Source of the DNA: Sarocladium kiliense
Taxonomy: Eukaryota > Ascomycota > Sordariomycetes > Hypocreales > Sarocladiaceae
Assembly: GCA_030734395.1 (NCBI GenBank)
Contig: JAUZTG010000016.1
Span: 744,001-808,000 of the forward strand
Length of the DNA stretch: 64,000 nucleotides
Direction: 5' to 3'
Positions 10,145 to 21,770 of the stretch are shown here, piece by piece. The position numbers and the translations under genes are program-made. Every line of letters begins with the position of its first letter. Positions within the stretch are counted from its first letter, which is position 1. Below the pieces are notes generated by a model. It made no database searches and was not told where the DNA came from. It saw nothing but the letters and a program-made list of their open reading frames with translations.

Positions 10145-13100
10145 CCTTTCAGAAGCTAAGCCGGTGTGTGTATCAGTAGAGGGGGCGGGTACAGCTCCAG
10201 GCGACCGCCTTTAAGTTGCTGAGATCTTTATAGATCTCCTGAATTGCAATGATTTTGTAACGAGTATATCGGTTCGACAGTAGGCCCTAGGTTGTGTTCC
10301 TGGACTGCCGATGCCACGTAGGGGGATAAGTGGTCATATGCGAACAGTAAGATTATATCCGAGTGCAAACCGGTCTATGAAGCTGTGTCAAGTCAGCTCT
10401 GATCAAGAACAGTTGAGTCTGAGGGTAAGCAAGGGAAGACCAGAGAGATTTGTGGCTATGCAAGGCATCCAGTTCAGACGCTCCTGGAGCCAGGCAGATG
10501 GGAGGAGACGCTGGCTCAACAAGGGCGTGAAAACCCACATAACAGCCATGAAGACCGTATCACTTACCAGAAACAACGCCGCTCGTCCGTCTATGAATTT
10601 TCGAGAGTCCTCCAAGCCTCTATGATGATGCAATTAGACCGAGTGTCTGATGAAAGAGGTTCGTAGGATCCAAGATGTCGCAAACAAAGTAGCGCAGTCG
10701 CCGTGAGGTTCCTGAGCTCTGTGCAACGGACTGGGTGGAGGAGGGACAAGGCAATCAGTGTCCGGTCAGGTATCCAGCGAACGTCGAGAAGGGTAGATTA
10801 ATACCAGTAGTTGCACAGCGTCAAAGCCCAGGGTATCAGATGTCTAAATCGTAGCGCGCGTCTAAAAGCCCAGATTCCAAAGAGGACATGCGAAAGAAAT
10901 TTCAGTAGGTGGTGAAGACAAGGCGCAAATGTCGTACACCCATACGAAAGGGGTGGTCTTCGACTGGGTCAGCCGTTGGCTGTGGGCGTGGTTGAGAAGA
11001 GAGCAGAGCTTGGACAGCTTGCGCAGGTCACAGTGACAATTTGGCGTGACTCGAAGCCTCCCGACTCATGATCCGAGGACGTCGAAGAGGAGGAGAGCTG
11101 TGCGTAACCACCAAGGAAAATCCAGGTGGTCAAGGTAGCGCAACAACGGTGATGCGGTGCTGATCCAATGGCGCACTGCTGCGCGGGGGAAGCTTGGTCG
11201 TCAACTGCTTTGTCGCGCGGGAAGGTGTAGACAGCGACGCAACACAAGTGGTGAGTAGCCGCGCTCTCTGATGATGGAATCCCCAGAATGCAGCGATAAG
11301 TACGGCGACTCTTAGGAAGACAGACTGAAGATGTCGCAGATTGAGGCTGAGAAGCGGGGGTTCAGAAGGTCGGGGCGTGGGTGATGGAAGTAGTGGTGGT
11401 TCGTCTGGTATGCGGCACGAGACCACAAGGTGAAGCTCTGTGAGCGGGCAGGTCCTAGGGGCGAGGTAGTCGAAAGGTTGTCCTCAAAGTCTCCGTCTGC
11501 GCGTTAGGGCCCTGCAGGATGGGCGATTGCAAGAGTCGCAGGTCGCAGGTTGCATGCAGGTGCGGCAGGCGGTAAAGGGCGGCAAGGTGGTGAGTTTGCT
11601 AGGATTGTCGATCCTGTCAGTGCTGGGCTTAGGCAGAGGTAGGTTCTTGCTTGGGATGGAGGAAAAGGAGGCAAAGAAGCAGCAGGAAGCAAGCAGTCGG
11701 TTATTAGTTCGAGACTTGGAACTGGGGAACCTCTGAGTGGGTGCCGGTGCTAAGTCGAGCGACACTACAGGTGAGGTCGGAGAAGGCAAGGTCAAGAGGC
11801 TTGGTAGGGTAAGGCGGCGGATGAGGTATGGGCCGCTTGGTATGGGGTAAGGTAATCAAGGTGGCGCCGTGAGTTTCATTGAAGCCTCTCTAGAGGTGTC
11901 GTGGGCCTGTAGCAGCAAAGAATCTGGGAGGGGAACAGGCGATGATGGAGCTGGAGACGAGGGGTGGTAGGGACGGGGAGGTGGTGGCAGTAGTGACTGA
12001 CAGTGGACGGCGTGTGAAGAAGGGGTTGTCGGTCATGAGAGTACCGTCTGTCCAGTAACAGAGAGAGGGTCTTCGTTTCTGATGCTGCTAAACCGGATAG
12101 AGTAAGGCAGAGTTGTACCTACAACGCAGGAGGCTTGACGCTTGACGCTGTGTGGCAGTCGAGTCGAGCCTTGTCGACGGCGAGAGGCGACTGAGTGGTT
12201 GGTTCGTTAGTTGACTAGCCTGGCTGCTTGATCAGCTGCAGACGCGGCGTTAAGATGGTTGAAGGACTGTGGTGCTGGGTGCTGGCAATGGCGATTGCGA
12301 TGGACAGAGAAAGTGAGACCTGGAGAGGAGAGGAGAAGCTGTGCTGCTGGCTGGTATGATGGCGTAGATAGCGTCCGATCTGAGCTGGAGCTGTCGTCAG
12401 CAACCGTAAGGCAAGTCAGCTAAAGAATGTGTGCTCACTTGCTGATGCGCACGCACACGTTGGAACTGGAGGCGAAAGCCTTCAACGGTCTCGGCGATCA
12501 GTTGACAGTTGCACCACTGGAGCAGCCGGAGCTGGAGCTGGAGCTGGGCTGGAGCTGGGCCTGGAACTGGTGTGGTGGTGGTGGCCGAACAAACGGCACG
12601 GGCGCGTGACGGGGTGGAAAGGCGGGGAGGGGGGCAATGGAGAGACAAAGAAATGGGGCAGAAGATCCGGAAGATTCCCCTAGAACCCCAAGACGAGGAC
12701 AAGACACTGGCTGCAGGTCACCAAGTGAGAATGCTACCTTGTGAGACGGAAGACGGTTCGTTTCGTTCTGGGTGTTGGGTGGTACCTTATGCTTCCTGGT
12801 GACAAGGGTCCTGGTCAAAGGGAGGACGTAGCGGCGAGGACCAGGGCTGGAAGAGTGTGCGGCTGCGATGACGAAGGAACAACAAGCGAGGACATGGAGA
12901 GACTGCCTACAGGTGCCATACGGTAGCCTACAGCAAAGCTATGATCTGTTCTCAATCTGCAGCCTGGTGAGACCGGCTCACCAGAGGTACCTGAGGACCC
13001 TCAGGCAACCTATTCTCCGACCCCAAGAGAGCAGAGACTCGCCACGTGAGGCTTACGCCAACCAAAGCAAACCTCTGGGATGATGATGGGCGACGTGCTG

Positions 13101-14934
13101 TCATGGGCAGGAGTGGTCATGCGTGTGCCCTTCAACCTCTTCATAGCGAAGCTCCATGTTATTCCTGTTGTGGACGGAATATGCCATGCCGCAACCCGTC
13201 GCCGATAGACCCGGCCCGGGCGAGGCGGCCATAATTGGTTGTGTCACTTTACAGTTCGAGCCAGCGGCCCTATGTTTCTTAATGGGAAAAGCAATAATGA
13301 TGACCTGTTTGTTTCGTGTTTCTGCTGGAGAAGCTGTGTTTGCTGGGACGAGGGCATCAATGCAGGGTGCCCCAGAGGGCAGGTGCTGCTGAAGCGAGGT
13401 AACGGAACCCAATGCAGGTCGACCCTCTCATCTCCGTCTACTTCTCCAAGCGGACAACAACATCAGGCACTCACTCACTGTGTATTCGCCTGCATGTGAT
13501 GCAAACTTACCAGGATACTTACACATGCTTCTCATTCATTCTATTGCGTGACCTGCCTCACACACGGCACAGCAAGTCAAACAATCTGGGGGACCGCGAC
13601 ATTGCAGCGCCGATCCCTGCGATCTCGAGTCTCGACGCGACGGCACAGTCCAGGCGATCCGGGGCATCCCATCTCCAGTCCTATCGCCCTCTCCCATCCA
13701 TCACCTCTTAGAAGCCGTCGTCCTCGGTCATCGCCCTGTAACCGATCAGCTAATTCAAAACTCGCCGTAAGCCTGCAGCAGCCCCGGTGGCGGTTGACGC
13801 ACAGACGAGGCGTTCGTTCAAACCGGTACTTGTGCTGTCTCCTCCACGTCCAACAGCCAGGGCGTGAGTGACGACTGGCTGGCTGGCTAGTGACAAGGTG
13901 CAGCCTAGGAGGAAAGCTTGGGGAGGGGGCGACTCTGGAACGGGAGGGATCGTCACCCCGCAAAATGGGCTTCCCCCGAGCCAATTGACCTTCGATGTGG
14001 CGGATCCCTTCCCCGCCTTCAAACCATGTTCAATCTACCGCATTACGGATGCAGGTTTGCATGTGTGCGTGTGTGCATAGCGTGGTTGAGTTGTGCCATC
14101 CTATCCTCTGGAAATAACTTAGGATATCGGCGAACAGAAGCCTATGCTTGGGTGACTGATCTGGACCTCGGAACAGGGGATGTGAAACCTGGAATCTGTG
14201 GCGTGACCATAACTCAATTTATACACGTCTCGCTCATCGTCGCACCTAGCTGGCCAGCTCTAAGGGTTTGCCTTTTCGTGGGAATTTCTGAAGCCAACGC
14301 ATCCATGTTTACCGTTTTCAATTCCTATTGTGATCACGTAGCTATCAGAGGGCTCGTTTCTGCCAGCGTCTCCCTCCATTTGGAGGACTCTTTGCGAGGC
14401 AGATGGCTTAAGGACACGTTCTATCATCTCCTCGGGTGGCTTTCCCTCTTCTCACTCACGCGCATGTGGCGTTCTTCGATGCCTTTGGCTGGTCGGTACA
14501 CCACAGGCTAAATCGCCCGCTCAATATAACACGAGCAGCTCTATGGCCCGGTCTGGACGTATGGTATGCATGACAAAGTAACAGGTTTGTAGTCATGATG
14601 GAGGCAGGCGTCGGGTCATTGTGGGACGACTTAAGTTTTGGCAAGCCTGTTATTGGACGGAACGTCCGGTGATGCATGTCCTGTGCATATTGGGGTCGGT
14701 CAGTTGCGGTTCGAACCAAGACCAGCTTTTCCGAGGCGGGCTCGCAACCTTCGTTCAGGGTATCTCAATTATTGACGGAGCCAGAAATGTGTGCTCAAAG
14801 GTGCTCCCAAGCTGCCTTGCTAGTCTCAGGGTATCATGATCGTCCTCTAGATGTAAAGTGTATGGGTATCATCAATTTCATTCAGGGTGTATGAACCACA
14901 GGTGTTGTACAAAATCTATGTGCTTTATGAGTCC
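10145..14934. other. 4.8-kb region without a convincing protein gene
   Basis: The left part is probably the long 5' leader and promoter of the PSP1-domain gene. On the minus strand it is strongly pyrimidine-rich to about 12.7 kb and contains a consensus GTAAGTG donor at 10567 with a TACTGAT branch and CTTAG acceptor at 10156, a probable leader intron of about 410 nt. A GGAGCT-type hexamer repeat lies near 12528-12578. The right part, about 13.1-14.9 kb, has short open frames on both strands, the longest 197 codons at 13918-14511, with no recognisable domain or intron structure. No tRNA, rRNA or transposon signature was seen. A noncoding RNA or fast-evolving gene cannot be excluded. Confidence 0.5.
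12528..12578. repeat. Imperfect GCTGGA hexanucleotide repeat
   Basis: Several copies of a GGAGCTG unit with small variations, followed by a GTGGTGGTGGTGG run. It sits in the noncoding region upstream of the PSP1-domain gene. It is a simple low-complexity repeat with no evidence of function. Confidence 0.8.
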
Positions 14935-15922
14935 TTATGCAGTCGCGGACTCCGGTCCTTTCTGCTGCTTTAGCTTCTCCTCAAACTTGGCGAATTCTTG
15001 CATTGCAATTTCTTCCTCCTGATCCAGCACCTGGTGAACACCCTTGACCTCTTCGATCTGTACCATCTGTCAGCAAGACTGTGCCATTTCCGAAGCGTCA
15101 GTGGGGGTGAAGATGTGAACCTACGTAGTGCATCAGCATACCCTCGATGCCATTCTTCAGGGTCACCGTGCTCGAGTCACACGTCCGGCACGCGCCTCGC
15201 AACTTCAAGAGTACCTGACCATCCTCAAAGCCTCTGAACTCAATGTCACCACCATCTTCCTGAATCGCAGGTCGAATCCTCGTCTCCAACAGCTCCTTGA
15301 TCATACCAACAACCTCGTCATCATCCTCGTTATATGCCAAACTGTCGACCTCTTCCTCCTCACCGGCAGGGATTGCATCACCCTCCTTTCGCTCCACGAT
15401 GTTCACGATCTTCTCGCCAGATGTGACGGCCTCGGTGATCAGTGCGAAGATCTCGGGACGGATATGTGCCCAGTTCGCATCTGCAGCCTTTGTAACGGTA
15501 ATGAAGTCCGCGCCATAGAACACGGCGGTGATGCCGTCGGTGTTGAGGAGCTTGGCAGCCAGTGGCGAAGGGTACGGCGGGGAGATCGTCGAGCGTGGGT
15601 TGAGATATTCGATGAATGGTGCGGAGATGCCCTCCGGAAGGACGCGGTGGTTGGGAAGGAATTTGAGAGCATCTGGGTTAGGCGTGTTTTCGGTCTGGAT
15701 GAAAATCGTACGGACGCCGCCCATGTTGTGACGAGACGTCGAGGGTGTGATCCGCGGTCTAGTAACGGCTGAGGCGGTAGAAGGCAGAACATGACGACGA
15801 GCGCTCATCTGCCTCGTCCAGCGCGGTGCGAATCGAAGCTGGGACTCTGCAGTGATGGCAGGCCGGGCAGCGGAAGTGAGGGCCCGGGAGACGAGCCTGG
15901 GAGCCCTTGATGTCGATGCCAT
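14935..15922 (-). CDS. NFU1: NifU-like mitochondrial iron-sulfur cluster carrier NFU1
   Basis: Late-acting mitochondrial Fe-S cluster scaffold that delivers 4Fe-4S clusters to targets such as lipoate synthase and respiratory complexes (family knowledge). Two exons: 15922-15125 and 15066-14935, split by a 58-nt phase-0 intron (GTAGGT...GACAG), giving 309 aa. Residues 1-65 form an Arg/Ser/Ala-rich presequence for import. The Nfu N-terminal domain starts at IFIQTENTPNPDALKFLP. The C-terminal NifU domain runs from about residue 200 and carries the cluster-binding CxxC as GACRTCDSS (Cys245, Cys248). The second exon adds VQIEEVKGVHQVLDQEEE and a charged tail, where the family normally continues, so the longer open frame into the intron is not the real end. 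It is divergent from the HIT-finger gene, with start codons 418 bp apart. Confidence 0.95.
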
Positions 15923-16340
15923 GGTATCGTTTGTGTCTCTGCGTGCGTAGCGTACGGGTGTCGACGACGTAGGAAAACCTCACGCTATCATCAGAGGGTT
16001 AGACAGTGCAAGGGAAAGAAGATTGAAAGCTTCGAGTGAGATGGTAATGTTAGGATGAGAAAGTCCATCGGCGACTCGGGACTCCGTCGATTTTTTGCCG
16101 CCAGTGACCGTAGAGCCGAAGCGGTCACATTAGTAATGGCTGCGCTATGATGCAAAGCCCAGGAGAGCTGCATTTTGCGGGGCAGTGGAGGGTCTCGAGC
16201 TCCACTAAATTTTTCCTCACTGGCAGCTCAGACGTCGAGCAGTGCTCACTTCTGCTTCCTTCTGATCTTCAATCTGCAGTGCATGCGCCTTCGATTAATT
16301 CCCATCTCTTGCAGCAAAGATCCTGCACTATTCCTCGGCA
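15923..16340. promoter_or_regulatory. Probable bidirectional promoter, NFU1 / HIT-finger gene
   Basis: A spacer of 418 bp between divergent start codons must serve both genes. No named regulatory box stands out. On the plus strand, a short pyrimidine-rich stretch near 16230-16270 lies shortly before the HIT-finger ATG. Confidence 0.6.
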
Positions 16341-17151
16341 ATGGCTTCTGATGCGCCTGAGGAGACAGAAAATCCAGCGGGTGTTCCAGCGACTGCTGTA
16401 ACGGCCGATAACGAACCGACTTCAACCGAGTCACCACAGGCTGCCAATCCAGCATTATGTGGTGTTTGCAACACGAATCCTCCGAAATACAAGTGTCCTC
16501 GATGCTATATGCCATAGTATGTACCTGATATTTGATATAAACATTATCTGGACCCATTAATGCGGTCGTATCTCGTTATAACCGTTTTGACCGTTACTCA
16601 TGCAATGTCATAGCTGCTCCGTTGTGTGCAACAAAAAGCATCGCGAAAACCACCCTCCCGATCCTGAGCCAGTCGCGCCGACTGCTCCTGCAGCAGCTCC
16701 GCCTTCGCTACCCCAGAACGATATCCAACCGTCTACTGAAGTCGATCCCAACAATCCCTTTAGCGCCCTCGAGCATTCCGACAAGCTAAAGCTCCTCTTC
16801 GCCAAATATCCTAACTTACCCACACAGCTTCGTCGCATTCACGACGCGACCCTGCCCCCAAGGCCTGCACCAGGTAGCAAGCCAGGAATCCCCGAATCCC
16901 TAATGCACGGCATACCGAAGAAAGAGACTTGGAACCACGATATGGGCATCAAGAATGGCAAGGCAGCTCTGAGAAGGGCCAAGACTGCAGATGGCGAAGA
17001 AGGAGATGGCGTGCGAGAGTATTATGAACTGGTGCTGCACATGATGAACGAGGCATCGAACAGGGAGATTGCCTCGCGATTTGTGCAGCAGCAGATCGCG
17101 CAGGAGGACACAAAGCTTATTGAGCGCCTCCTAGCCCAGGAGAAGCGTTGA
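16341..17151 (+). CDS. HIT-type zinc finger protein (ZNHIT3/Hit1-like)
   Basis: Two exons, 16341-16516 and 16614-17151, with a 97-nt intron (GTATGT...CATAG) in phase 2 that splits the finger; 237 aa in total. The zf-HIT domain spans about residues 39-72: CGVCNTNPPKYKCPRCYMPY, then CSVVCNKKHRENH, supplying the expected Cys/His ligand set. The rest is Pro/Ala-rich and then charged and helical (IASRFVQQQIAQEDTKLIE). Single HIT fingers near the N-terminus occur in ZNHIT3 and yeast Hit1, which help assemble box C/D snoRNPs. Other HIT proteins act in chromatin remodelling or DEAD-box helicase regulation, so the precise orthologue is uncertain. The start is the first ATG in frame with the finger. 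Confidence 0.87.
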
Positions 17152-17300
17152 CGCAGCTCGAATACTTGCGTTGGTATAGGAAGATGGTTCAAAGCGCGTA
17201 ACCAACGATACCCCGTACAACGTTTCCCGGTCTGTCCGTTGGGGCAACTGGCCTCTGTCGAACAACACATTCTCGAGGCATCGAATGAACATGTCAACAG

Positions 17301-18500
17301 CTAGTGCTTGAACCTCGCGAAAAAGCTGCTTCTCTGGGATCGCAATGCCGGTGATGCAGCACGATCCGTCGACGCGAACATATCCTTCTCGCTCTTGCTT
17401 GTACGATGGAAGCTGAGCCGACCTCTGAGAGTCCATTTCGAGTCCCCCTTTCGAAGAGTCGGAGAAAGCGGTGCAGGTGGCTTCTCGTCGCTTTGTGTCC
17501 AGTCGACACGATGATCTTCAATCCGGACTGGTCCTTCCTGATACTCTGCGCTATCCTGTGTCAGAACTGGATACATGCTGGTTGGGAAGTCCGGGGACTC
17601 TCGTGCCGCTCCTCGCTGATGGGCTCTTGCACTGCTTGTGCTCAGTCGTGGGTTCACATTCTCGTCACCTTCGTCTGCATTGCCGTGCTTTGCGCGGAGA
17701 TGTGTGTCAAAGGTTTGCCGGTAGGCAACTTCTCGATTCTGCCCATCATCGAGGTTTTCCGAAGCCTCCAGAATCGCCGCAGGATGCTGAAACTGATTTC
17801 GAGTATACGTCTTTTCTCTGTCTTCCCGCACACGATGCAACGCCCTAGCCTGCTCATCAGGCGCTGTGCAGTCCTTAGCTTCAGCTTGCGCGTTTGGACC
17901 ATCCATATGGAACTTCATCGCCTTGCGGGACAATTTATGAACGAGAGACTTGTCATTTGCGGTCTCATGTGTTGTGGTGCGTGAGAATTGGGCGGCAGCA
18001 ACGCGCGGGACGTGGTGATATGACGGGAGGTTGTCCTTCTCTGGTGGTTGGGGTGGAGGCGCGGGTTCTACAGTCGGATCCCTGCTACGACGCTTCGCTG
18101 CTGAGGACGAGAGGACATACCTTCGAGCGGCAGTGACCTGTGCAGACTTGGTGGCGGTAGCTTGGTTGGCTGTTATCTCAATTGGAACCTCTCTGCCCCT
18201 CCGGCTCGCATCCTCGTCTGGCAAGGGCCGGGTAGTAGCGCGGTCAATATTTGCCCGGGATCGACGTTTCCTGTCAGCATAGGCTTTCTCCTCAGCGAGA
18301 ACGATTTGAAGGCGGCGGCAGAGGTCATCCGGATCGAAGGGTGTGGGTTTGTGTTTCCGTGAGTCGCGGTTGTGGTGAGAAGGTTTGGAGTGACCGGATG
18401 CTGGCCCTACTGTTGCAGAATGCCGCACGTTGATGGGAGCGGTAGGGTCTGGGACCCGGGACGAGCGGTGATGGTAGCTAGTACTGGTCATGGTCGTCAC
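17301..18500 (-). CDS. Disordered protein of unknown function (399 aa)
   Basis: Single uninterrupted frame; function not recognised. It is highly polar and rich in Arg, Ser, Asp and Pro, with no signal peptide, membrane span or enzyme motif. Recognisable stretches are an acidic/helical segment near the N-terminus (FDPDDLCRRLQIVLAEEKAY) and a basic C-terminus (KGDSKWTLRGRLSFHRTSK, ending SSFFARFKH). The last 60 residues look the most constrained. It is convergent with the HIT-finger gene, with only 149 bp between stop codons. Length, continuous coding frame and absence of frameshifts favour a real gene, but it could also be a rapidly evolving lineage-specific protein. Confidence 0.65.
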   Translation of the reverse strand: MTTMTSTSYHHRSSRVPDPTAPINVRHSATVGPASGHSKPSHHNRDSRKHKPTPFDPDDLCRRLQIVLAEEKAYADRKRRSRANIDRATTRPLPDEDASRRGREVPIEITANQATATKSAQVTAARRYVLSSSAAKRRSRDPTVEPAPPPQPPEKDNLPSYHHVPRVAAAQFSRTTTHETANDKSLVHKLSRKAMKFHMDGPNAQAEAKDCTAPDEQARALHRVREDREKTYTRNQFQHPAAILEASENLDDGQNREVAYRQTFDTHLRAKHGNADEGDENVNPRLSTSSARAHQRGAARESPDFPTSMYPVLTQDSAEYQEGPVRIEDHRVDWTQSDEKPPAPLSPTLRKGDSKWTLRGRLSFHRTSKSEKDMFASTDRAASPALRSQRSSFFARFKH

Positions 18501-21500
18501 GGACTCTGGAATAGCCCAGTCGTGGATAGAGGTTGCCGTTTTGCGTATCCAGAAACGGATATGTTGCTAGTCTGAGAAGGCGATCCTCGAGGACGGGAGA
18601 TCGTCAAAACGATGAGATCCCAAGCTCCTAAGACGAGTGTCCCGTTGGCCCCTCCCCTGTTCCCCAAAGAAGTGAGAAATTGAAAGGTCAGAAAGCCTCG
18701 GCACCCCAGTTCTCGAAGAGTCAATGTCTCACGCCAGCCTAATCCAATACGTTTGATGGTCCCAATAAACAGCCCACGAAGTCACAGTGAAAAGAGGGTA
18801 GAAAAGGACGACAAGCGAGAGGGCAGCGCGAGAAGGTCTCGTCCCTTGCCCCATTCCGGTTCGGAGCCGAGAAATGTGCGGTATTGACAATCCTTCCCTG
18901 GGGGGTCCTTCTGAAGTGTGAGTGAGGTCACTGGGGTCCAGATGATGGTGGGCGTGTCGTGTCTCCACAAAGGGGAGATTTTGAGCACGAGACCAAGGAG
19001 AGGAGAGGATGTGGATGTGGAGGGTGGGTGTTTGACAGGAGTGGGAGAGAGAAATGACAGCAGCGAGCATCAGCGTCTCGTTGGTGTTGATCTCCTTCGT
19101 CTTGCCTTTCGCGACGCGCGATCTAGTCGAAGAATACTAAAAGCCCAACCAGTGAAGAAGCAAAAAGAGCGACTGCGAAGGAGGATGAGGCCAGCGTTGC
19201 CTGTATATGGCGCCAGGGGATGGCAAAATGCAGGATGAGTGCAATTTGAAGCTCCCTAATACGCAATGGTGCATGGCCAGCCGGTCGTAGAAAGACAAGC
19301 AGCAGCGACTAGAGTAATTAAATACGGTAATGAACCGAAACAACGCGCGATCAGACGAGAGAAGGCATTAACCTCTGAAGGTATGCGGGCCAGGCGGCGC
19401 GTTGCCAAGGTGTTGGGTGGCATGTGAAGCGAGAGGAGCCACACACACAGGGTTTATTGCATCTACCCTCCTTGTCCTTACTCAGATCCCTCGATGGCCT
19501 GGAAGAAGAACACATTAAGACTAGGACGGACGCTCTGAGAGAGGGCGGGAGGGGCTGAAATAGCAATGGAATGCGGCCCCAGTTTGGGTGCCATGTGTTT
19601 TGCCCCTTTTTGGCGAGTTTGAGCTGAGGCTTGGAGCGAATCTGTTTTTGGCGACGGGGTCGGTAGTGGTGGTGCCTTGGTTCTTTAGGAGTGGTCCTGT
19701 TAGAGTCAGAAAGGCAGGTCGAGTTGAAGCAGCTCGATGACAAAAGAAGGAAAGAGAATAAAGCAGGTAACCTATGTGCGACGATGGAGATGCATGGGGG
19801 AGAAGCATGGGGAATTGGAGGAGTTTGCCAGGGATGGGATGAGATGGGATGGGCTGCTGTAGATGGTTGGATGCATGTAACTGCCCACCACTACCAACCA
19901 AACAGGCCAGGCAGACCAGGCAGACCAGACCCATGCCTCTTTCTAGAGTCGTTCTAGCCTGTAGGAGATGCGATTGGTTTCCTCCGATTGAGTGGTAGAT
20001 AAGTTGCTTTCAATGACTGACTTCAGATGTTGGCATGGAGGGAAGCTGTTACAGAAGAGAGGTTGTACTGTGCGTGCTGCTCATGACATGCTGTCACGCA
20101 CGTCTCCATCCGTTCAGTTCATTTCACAGAATCTTCTTGTGCCATGCAAACACCCTGCAGCTCGCCAGTGATTGCTCAATTCGAGAAACCTTAGGAGACA
20201 TGCAAGTGAGGGGCGGCACAGGATTGCGGCGGGAGCCAGGCTGAACCGTACTTTTGAGATAGGATCATCCATGCCATGCCGTGCCATGCCATGTGATGGA
20301 CAAGCAGTGATTGGATTGGACTGCAATGCACTGCATTTCGGTTCTATTGGTTCCAATGAACTGAGCTATAGCTTTGCTCATCAGCTGCGTGCGTAAGCGG
20401 AACATAAGGGACCTACTGTGTAGCTGAGTTCCATTGCCTTACCTTGTCTCGCAGCTTCATCACCAACCCATCATCCCCTTCACCTACTAAACTGACCTGA
20501 CCTGACCTTGCCTTAGCCTTCGCGCGCCTTCCTCGAATTGCTGGCAGATGATCACGACTCACGATCCCCGCTTCCAGCTTCTTTCTCTTCCTGTCCTCTC
20601 TTCCCTCCTCTTCTCTTCTCCAGCAGCAGCAGTGACAGACAGACTTCATCACTGACAATTGTCCTTCACTGAGCAACTGACGCACCATCACGACGGCGTC
20701 TCTTCTCCTCACTGACGCAGCACCCACACTACGACACCACGACGCATTGCGCGCCAGCAGCCTCAGCCCCTCCTCTTCCTCCTCAACCCGCCATCGACAC
20801 GCGTTTCTACATCTTCCACCATTCGCTCGCTGACTATCCCGGCGCATTGCCCATCACAGCACAGCGCATCGCATCGCATCGCATTGCTTCCGTCCCCCTC
20901 CATCCACCTCATCGACCCCGCGAATCGCGTCCAGGCACAGACTCAAGCCACGCCGATTCACCACCTCTATCTGGCCTCACACCACCACTTCCTGCCCGTC
21001 TTCTTATCCATCCTGTACGCACGCGCCGTTTACGGCACCCCTGCCCAACTGGTCAACACAAGCAAAGAAAAGCAACCGGCAGCTCAACGGCGCCCATACA
21101 CTAAAGTCGACAAGGAACGTGGTCTGGACCTGCATACAGCTCGGCTGCCTGACGCATGCGATACGACGAACAGTCCCATTTGCTATTCCTACCACAACCA
21201 CAACTACTGAACTGATCAAGGTGTGTGTGTTTCCATTTTCTCCTCAATCCGATTCGCCGGACATCCGCCTCCTCACCCGACGTCCGTTCCCTCGCCCGAC
21301 CAACCTGAATAGCGCCCTGCACCGTCTCTCACCGGCGTCTCAACCCAAGACGTATCTATCTGTGCCTTAATCCCGCCGTTTGCTTAGCTTCCACGTTCTT
21401 TCTTCCTTCACCTTTTCTCGTTATTGACGAATCCACCATCCTTTCTTTCGTTTCAAATCTTCATTGCCATTTTGTCTTATTCCTTTCTTGCTTGTTCTTC

Positions 21501-21770
21501 GCTTTCTGCCTGACTGTCATCCATTCTTCTTCACCCCTCTCTCCCCTCGTCTTCCTCATCCCTACCACCCCTCTCCTGTCCTGCTCTCTAGCTTCAATCT
21601 GCCTTCTCCTTCTGGGTTCGCTCGACCATTTTGCAGATCCTCACTCGCCCTCTCCTCCACCGATCCCCTCCCAAAGTCAATCCCCAAGGTCCCCGCCCTC
21701 CCCTGAAGCTATTATGCTTGCATGCCTGATGCCTTGAAGCACATGCCACCTCCACCCCATTCATATCATC
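18501..21770. other. 3.3-kb divergent intergenic region with long leaders
   Basis: It separates the minus-strand 399-aa gene from the plus-strand Ras-GEF gene. From about 20.4 kb to 21.77 kb the plus strand is strongly pyrimidine-rich (runs of CTTCC, TCCTC, CCTCTC), as expected of a long fungal 5' leader for the Ras-GEF gene. Short direct repeats occur: GATGG units near 19832-19853, CATGC units near 20271-20293 and GCATC units near 20865-20884. No open frame shows a domain. No RNA gene was recognised. Confidence 0.5.
20865..20884. repeat. Short pentamer repeat (CGCAT units)
   Basis: Four near-perfect tandem copies of a CGCAT/GCATC pentamer in the presumed leader of the Ras-GEF gene. It is too short to be more than simple sequence. 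Confidence 0.7.

Noticed and set aside
13918..14511. 197-codon plus-strand frame
   Set aside because: No recognisable motif, odd composition for this genome (high Trp/Cys, mixed) and no supporting gene structure. It could be a chance frame in moderately GC-rich DNA.
14705..14720. tRNA B-box-like GGTTCGAACC
   Set aside because: The flanking bases do not form a T-stem on either strand, and no A box precedes it.
15128..15772. 214-codon plus-strand frame
   Set aside because: Antisense to NFU1 coding sequence.
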